This document shows positions 58,678-64,000 of a stretch of DNA of 64,000 bases, piece after piece. The notes under the pieces were generated by a model. It was not told where the DNA came from. It did no database searches and worked only from the letters and a program-made list of their open reading frames with translations. Made by a program: the position numbers and the translations under genes. Location of the stretch: assembly GCA_963709645.1 (NCBI GenBank), contig CAVPXP010000021.1, positions 62,001-126,000 of the forward strand, given 5' to 3'. The stretch is from DYRB01 sp963709645 (GTDB lineage Bacteria > Pseudomonadota > Gammaproteobacteria > Chromatiales > Chromatiaceae). Numbering within the stretch: position 1 is the stretch's first letter; the number at the start of each line of letters is the position of its first letter.

Positions 58678-59445
58678 CTAATGCCGGGAATCCGTGGGGG
58701 CCAGGAAGTCGATGACCACGGTGGTCACATTGTCCCGGCCGCCTCGGTCGCACGCCTGTTGGACCAGCGACTTGGCGCAGTCGGCGGGTGGGATCTGGTC
58801 TAGGGCGGCGGTCAGGGCCTCGTGGTCGAGCTCGCGGAACAAGCCGTCGCTGCAGAGCAGATAACGGTCGCCGGCTCTGAGTCGCTCGATCTTGCCATCC
58901 ACTTCCACGGGGGTGTCGCTGCCGATTGCGCGCAGCAGCACGTTGGACAGGGCGTGGCCTTCTGACCACTCGGGCGAGAGCAGCTCCGCGTCGATCATAG
59001 CCTGGACCTGACTGTGATCGGTGGTGAGCTGGGTCAGTACGCCATCGCGCAGCCGGTAGGCGCGGCTGTCGCCCACCCAGAGCATCGCGCAGTGCCCGCC
59101 GACTGCAAGCAGGGTGACGACGGTGCTGCCGATGATGTCGCCGTCCAGCAGGGCGGCTGCCCGGTCCAGCAGCGCCTGGTTCACTCTGCGGAGTATCCCG
59201 CGGACTTCCCTCGCTGCCGAGCCCAGCCGCCTGGGATGCGGGAGCTGCGCCAGCCCCTCGACGATGGCGTGGCTGGCCAGGGCGCCGTCGCTGTGGCCCC
59301 CCATGCCGTCAGCCACCGCCCACAAACCGAGGTCCGGGCGGTCCAGATAGGCATCCTGGTTGACGGTACGGACGCATCCCGTGTTGGTGGCCGCTGCCGA
59401 GACCCAGCGCAGGGCTGCAGGCCCAGGCCCGTGGGAGGCGGCCAT
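58678..59445 (-). CDS. pppA: PppA-type PP2C protein phosphatase
   Basis: 255 residues of PP2C: NQDAYLDRPDLGLWAVADGMGGHSDG split around the metal site (VNQD, ADGMGGH), LWVGDSRAYRLRDG, LLCSDGLFREL and GGRDNVTTVVI. In type VI secretion systems PppA removes phosphate from the Fha/PpkA relay and restrains firing. It overlaps tagF by one base, so it belongs to the T6SS operon. Confidence 0.9.
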   Translation of the reverse strand: MAASHGPGPAALRWVSAAATNTGCVRTVNQDAYLDRPDLGLWAVADGMGGHSDGALASHAIVEGLAQLPHPRRLGSAAREVRGILRRVNQALLDRAAALLDGDIIGSTVVTLLAVGGHCAMLWVGDSRAYRLRDGVLTQLTTDHSQVQAMIDAELLSPEWSEGHALSNVLLRAIGSDTPVEVDGKIERLRAGDRYLLCSDGLFRELDHEALTAALDQIPPADCAKSLVQQACDRGGRDNVTTVVIDFLAPTDSRH

Positions 59446-60182
59446 CAGGCTGGGCCGAGCCGCAGCCAGCCGCGGTTGGCCCAGTCTCCGGTCAGGAGCG
59501 CCGGGAAGCCATCGGGGGCGGGCAGACCCTGACAGGCCAGCAGGGATGGAGTGACCCGCTCAGACCCCGTGGTCCACCACAAACTGTAGGCAAAGAAGAC
59601 CTCATCGAGGGCGCGCGCCACCAGCACCGGGCAGGCCTGCGGCAGTTGGGCCGCTGTGGGGACCTCGATTTGCCATGCATTCAGCTCTCCGGGGTCCGCT
59701 GTCTCGCCAGACGGGGAAGCGACCTGTGTTTGCGTACACCCGAGGGCCAGGACCTGGGCGTCGAACTCGGTCAGGTCGAACCCCTCGTCCAGACCGGCGA
59801 GGGCAACCGCCTCGGCGCGCTCGAACCAGTCGGGCGTGCACAGAGCCACGAAGGGGTTGGTCCCCGGGGCCAGGGGACAGGCGAGGGTCAGCGGAAAGTA
59901 ACGCCCCACGCGGTCGACGCTCGGCATCAGGACGCCGGTCCAGCCTGTCTGCCCGGCAATCCCGGGGCTAAGCGCGAAGCGCCAGATTGGGCTGGTCAGA
60001 TAGTGGTCAAGCCATGCTTGATCCAGCTGGGCCTTGCTGGCGGCCACGGACTCCCGGAGCCATAGGTCCCACGGCTGGACAAACTGCGTCGGCAGTCGGC
60101 GCGTCACGAAGTCGCCCAGGCTCGGCAGCTTGCCGTAGAAACCGGCTGCGCCCCCCTCGGAACGGGTGTCGATCTGGCTCAT
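59445..60182 (-). CDS. tagF: TagF type VI secretion regulator
   Basis: 245 residues. GAAGFYGKLPSLGDFVTRRLP is the characteristic start, followed by SPIWRFALSPGIAGQTGWTGVLMPSVDRVGRYFPLT split over the core and WWTTGSERVTPSLLACQGLPAPDGFPALLTGDW at the end. TagF holds the T6SS in check independently of, or with, PppA. It starts 11 bases after tssM. Confidence 0.92.
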   Translation of the reverse strand: MSQIDTRSEGGAAGFYGKLPSLGDFVTRRLPTQFVQPWDLWLRESVAASKAQLDQAWLDHYLTSPIWRFALSPGIAGQTGWTGVLMPSVDRVGRYFPLTLACPLAPGTNPFVALCTPDWFERAEAVALAGLDEGFDLTEFDAQVLALGCTQTQVASPSGETADPGELNAWQIEVPTAAQLPQACPVLVARALDEVFFAYSLWWTTGSERVTPSLLACQGLPAPDGFPALLTGDWANRGWLRLGPA

Positions 60183-60192
60183 GGGGCGGGAC

Positions 60193-63100
60193 TCACAGGC
60201 GCTCCGGGCAGCGGAAGCCGCGGAGCTCGTCGAGTTGGAAGGGGTTGCGTACGCTCGCCGCCCGCAGGTCGAAATCCGCCGACATCCCGGACAGCGAGAA
60301 TCGCACCTTGAACAGCTCCTCCTGGCTGGTGGCCTGCATCCTGGCGCGGTCGAGCATTCGGAACCAGGCCCAAGAGCCCTCCTCGGTCACGCTAGGCTCT
60401 TTGCCTTCCAAGCCGACGAACACGAGGCGTACCCGTCCGACACCGTCGGGAGATGGCCATTGCAGGCTTTGGGCATTCAGCGGGCCGTGCCGGTAGTCCA
60501 CGATCTGGCCACCGATATCCAGGATGAACTGGCTCACATCGGCGTCCATGCGTGTGGGGGTCAGCTGGAAGGTCACTGACGGGACCTTGCCGCCTCCCGC
60601 GAAAAAAGCCTCGCGGATCGTCGCTGCACGCTGGAACTGGACCAGGACTGCGTCCGGGATGCCGATGCCGCCGCCTGCCCAGCGCCAGGTCCGGCGGGAG
60701 GTGTCCGCGATTTGACTCAAATGCTCGGAAAAGAAGGTGTCCAGCAGGCCGGCTGGTCCGAACAGCCGGGCGAAGTCAAAGGGCGTGGTCTCTCGGCGGC
60801 TGCCTCGCTCGAAGGGGTAGCGGCCGTTGATGGCCTCGCGGCAGAAGGGCAGGACCTGGGACGTCCAGAGGTTGTTGATCTTTGCCCGTGCGCCACCCGC
60901 GATCAGGGTCGCGCTGTCCTGGGTGAGGGTGGCGATGAGTCCGCCCACCGGCTGCGGCAGTCGGGCGGCGGTCTGTCGCGCCTCTTGGATCTCCTTGCCC
61001 TCGCCGGCCGTCAGCGTGCTGCGGCCGCTGGAGACCGCGGCGGCGACGGAGCTGAGGTGCAGCTGCAACTGGGCGAGCTGCTGCTGGACCGCATCGAAAG
61101 GGGCGGGCTTGTCCCCGCTGCCGCGGACCAGGTCCCGCAGCCAGGCGAAGCGGCGGCTCACATAGACCTCGGGGGCCTCCTGGCTCGGGGCCGCACCGGG
61201 CTGCTCGTCGCCGAAATAGCGCTCCACGCGCTGCTTCAGGCCACCCAGCGCCTCGCCCGCCTTTTTCAGGGTGCCAGCCCCCTTGTCAGACGCCGTGCTC
61301 GAGCCGGCACCAGCCTCCGGAGCGCGGTCGAGTTCGGTCTCGTCCGCCGCGGCCGAAAGCAGCCGCCGCAGGGGGGAGTCCTTCGTATCCGCCAGGATCC
61401 GCGCGATCTCTGCCGCGTGCTGGATGTCGCGGGCCGGCACGAGTCCGATGTCCTTGAGCATTCCGTCCCATTGCTCCACATAGTCCTGGAGATAGCGGTC
61501 TCGGACCTCGCCGATGAGCCGCTGGGCCTCGGGGGTCCCCGGCTTCACCCGCGCCTGGGGTCCCAGCACCCACGCCTCCTCCGCGGCGGCCCCAATGAGC
61601 CGGTCTGTAGCGGCGTGGAAGCCACGGTGGTAGCCGGCATAGGTGTAGATGGCCGGGATCCCCTGGGTCATCGATTTGCCGCTTGGGCGGGTGAGGACAA
61701 GGATTGAGAGATCGCCGGCGGCACCGGCGATGGTGAAGTCGGGTATGTCGCTGCCGACGCCCTCGCGCTGGAGTCGGGCATAGATCCGGGAGGCCAGGGG
61801 CGCGTTGTTGAGGACGTCCCGGGCGCTCTTAATCAGCCGGTCGTCCAGGGCGAGGGGAAGCGGGCTTGGAGGCTCCTCCAGCAGGGCCGCCAGGTGTCCT
61901 GCGCAGGGCTGCCTGCTGCTCGGTGGTGGTCCCGCGCGGCAGGCTGTGCTCCCAGTCCCGGGTGACCCAGAGCTGGACCGCGGCGGGGTCGTAGCGGTCG
62001 GCGTCGTCCAGCATCAGATAGATGCGCAGCGCGTCGTAGAGATACTCCGGGTTCGGCTGGCACCCTGGCGGATCTGGTCCTCCAGCCGAGCATGACGCGG
62101 GGCAGCAGGGCCTTGTGGAGCAGTCGGCGGTAGGCCCGCGTGGCCTGGGAGCCGAGCTTGTCGCCCTGGTAGAGTCCCAGTCCCATGGACCAGGGGGCAC
62201 CGGCGCCCTGGTCCGCGTAGCCGCCCGGAATCGCGCGGGCGGCATCCAGGAGCGGCAGCACGCCGAGCGGGTCGCGGTCCTCGCGGTGTCAGGACCTCGA
62301 TCCGGCGTCTCGATGTCAGCCGTCCGACCCCGCCACCGTCGGCGACATAGGACCGATTTCGGGAGTAGCTGGTGGTCCAGGCGGCGGCGGCCAGCAGGGC
62401 GATACCGGCGGCGCTCGCGTAGGCGCCCCGGCGCAGCCAGCAGCCGGCGGCGCTCCAGGCGCGGGTCGAGTCCGGCGAGTCCGGCCTCCGGGAATACGAC
62501 TTCGCCGCAGCAGCCGGGTGACGAAGAAGCTCTTGGCGGTCCCGGTGAAGGGTGCCGGTGCCCTGACGGCCGAGGCCGAAATTGGCGGCGATGGCACCCA
62601 GCACCCGGTCGATGGGCGTGCCGGTCTGGGTGCCGCTGGTGAAATAGACACCCCGCACCAAGGGCCGTTCCTCGAAACGGCTCGGGGCGAAGGTCGCGTC
62701 CAGGAACTGCCCGACGGTCTCGCCGAGGGAGCCGAACTGACGGGGGAAGCTGAACACCAGGCCGCGCTTTCCGTGGATCCCGCTCCTGCTGCATGCGCGC
62801 GAGCAGCCGCTGGTCCAGACGCTCCACGAGGGCGCGGTGCTCGGTGGCGAAGGCGGCCATCGGCCCCGCGCCGGGTCTGGCCATGCTAGGTGCGCCGACG
62901 GCCATGGACGGGCTCGCATCGCGGGATGCAGGAGCCGACAGCGACGAGGGAGCGGTGCTGGCCGGCCGTCGTCGTAGCGGGAAGGTCATGCCCCAGACCT
63001 GCCCACGCTCCTCCTGGCCCAGGTCGGCGAAGAACTCCGTGAAGCCGGCCACCAGGTCGGCCTTCATGAACAGGACGTAGACGGGGCAGCGGATCTTGAA

Positions 63101-63876
63101 GGTCGTGTAGAGCTCCTGGACCCGCGCCCGGATGGCCCGGGCATGGGCGTCGCGCTCTGCCTGGGACTGCTGCATCAGGTCCGACAGGCTGATCGCGACC
63201 AGGACGCCGTTGATGGGCCGGCGCGGCCGATGCTTCTTCAGCAGGCCCAGAAAGCCGGCCCAGGCGGCGCTGTCCACCTCGGCATAGCTGTCCTGGGTGG
63301 TATAGCGCCCGGCGGTGTCCAGCAGCACCGCCTCGTCGGTGAACCACCAGTCGCAGTTGCGGGTGCCGCCGATGCCGTGGATGGCGTCCTGGCCGAATTG
63401 CTCGGCCAGCGGGAAGCGCAGCCCGGAGTTGACCAGCGCGGTGGTCTTGCCGCACCCGGGCGGGCCGATGATCAGGTACCAGGGGAGCTGGTAGACCCAT
63501 TGGCCGCCCAGCCGACGCCGGCCTTCGCTGCGCCTTGAGCACCCCCATGGCCTCGTCGAACCGCTGGCGCAGCGCCTCAACCTCGTCTGCGGAGGCGACC
63601 CGAGCCGGGTCGGGGGCCGCGTCCGGACCGCCGGCGAGCTGCTCCATGAGCCGGCGGTTGCGCATCCGGGCCAGCGATGGCGGAGACGATCTGGTACAGG
63701 GTCCAGCTCCCGAACAGGGTGCCGATGACCCACCAGCGCACGGTCTCGGAGGCCAGGGGCTCCCGCCCGGCGAATCCGAACAGGGGCCCGACGAACCACA
63801 CGAGGGCGGCCACCGCCGCGGTTCCGATCAGGGTCAGGAACCAGCGCGCGCCAAGAAAACCGAACAGTCGCTTCAT
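60193..63876 (-). CDS. tssM: TssM (IcmF) T6SS membrane ATPase, several frameshifts
   Basis: About 1220 residues when joined. N-terminal helices (FLTLIGTAAVAALVWFVGPLF; WWVIGTLFGSWTLYQIVSAIAG), then a GTPase-like domain with Walker A LIIGPPGCGKTTALVNSGL and LLDTAGRYTTQDSY, the CPVYVLFMKADLVAGFTEFF stretch, a third helix (AAGIALLAAAAWTTSYSRN), and a long periplasmic part ending in AIYTYAGYHRGFHAA and the DUF/IcmF C-terminal domain to FRCPERL. Frame changes are needed near 63675, 63530, 62780, 62490, 62290, 62060 and 61900. Beyond 61.9 kb the frame is clean. TssM links the inner membrane to TssJ; the breaks look like sequence error. Confidence 0.88.
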
Positions 63877-64000
63877 GATGTGGCGGCCCCGGCCGTTGCA
63901 GAGGCGCGGGTCCGCGCGGGCATTAGGGTGATCTCCACCCGGCGGTTCCTGGCGTCCCTGGGATTCTCCGGGACCCGCGGCTCGGTGTCGGCGCGGCCCT
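63873..64000 (-). CDS. tssL: TssL, C-terminal OmpA part only
   Basis: Reading off the right edge on the minus strand: the visible end is GRADTEPRVPENPRDARNRR then VEITLMPAR and a stop that overlaps the tssM start by 4 bases (ATGA). The GRAD...NRRVEI text is the end of an OmpA/MotB peptidoglycan-binding domain. In this position it belongs to the extended (OmpA-type) TssL/DotU of the T6SS membrane complex. Only about 40 residues are present. Confidence 0.8.
   Translation of the reverse strand, partial: GRADTEPRVPENPRDARNRRVEITLMPARTRASATAGAATS

Overview
The window is G+C-rich, densely coded DNA from a gammaproteobacterium. The Pil-Chp order tonB–gshB–pilGHIJ–chpA–chpC matches the arrangement known from Pseudomonas. 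The DUF3683-fused FAD/Fe-S dehydrogenase, the Uma2, MazEF-DUF3018 and UPF0175/DUF3368 genes, and the multihaem cytochrome/UnbV genes would suit a purple-sulfur (Chromatiales-like) organism. That lineage call is inference; no rRNA or marker gene is present.

Layout. 1-4.3 kb (minus): a Yip1-like membrane protein, mpl and ubiX, preceded by a frameshifted lnt. 4.6-8.6 kb (plus): a 1307-residue FAD-oxidase/Fe-S fusion. 9.4-11.4 kb (plus): a secreted DUF302-like protein and a tail-anchored Hpt protein. 11.4-14.5 kb (minus): gshB, apbE, tonB. 14.8-25.5 kb (plus): a small secreted protein and the pilus chemosensory cluster pilG-pilH-pilI-pilJ-chpA-chpC, lacking pilK and chpB. 25.7-28.8 kb (minus): a two-component system.

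28.9-38.3 kb (minus) is the most unusual region. A pentahaem membrane cytochrome with a C-terminal TPR region, two FG-GAP/ASPIC-UnbV proteins and a secreted TPR protein form a four-gene set in which every junction overlaps. They lie downstream of a TauE/SafE permease. A sigma54 activator is divergent from that permease, and the intergenic region holds a candidate -24/-12 promoter and nested inverted repeats.

40-49 kb is accessory: a REP-like palindrome fused to the activator 3' end, Uma2, a polyamine-binding-protein/GGDEF-EAL pair resembling NspS-MbaA, a MazEF pair, a broken UPF0175/DUF3368 pair, an IS110 transposase and a PACE efflux protein. 49.7-58.6 kb (plus) is a YfdX-MoxR-DUF58-DUF4381-BatA-BatB-BatD operon. 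58.7-64 kb (minus) is the end of a type VI secretion cluster (tssL-tssM-tagF-pppA), running off the right edge.

Quality note: single-base frameshifts break lnt, chpA, the cytochrome, both UnbV genes, the GGDEF-EAL gene, batB and tssM. They cluster at 31.7-36.6 kb and 61.9-63.7 kb. Protein motifs continue across the breaks, so uncorrected sequence error is the likeliest cause, but this cannot be proved here.
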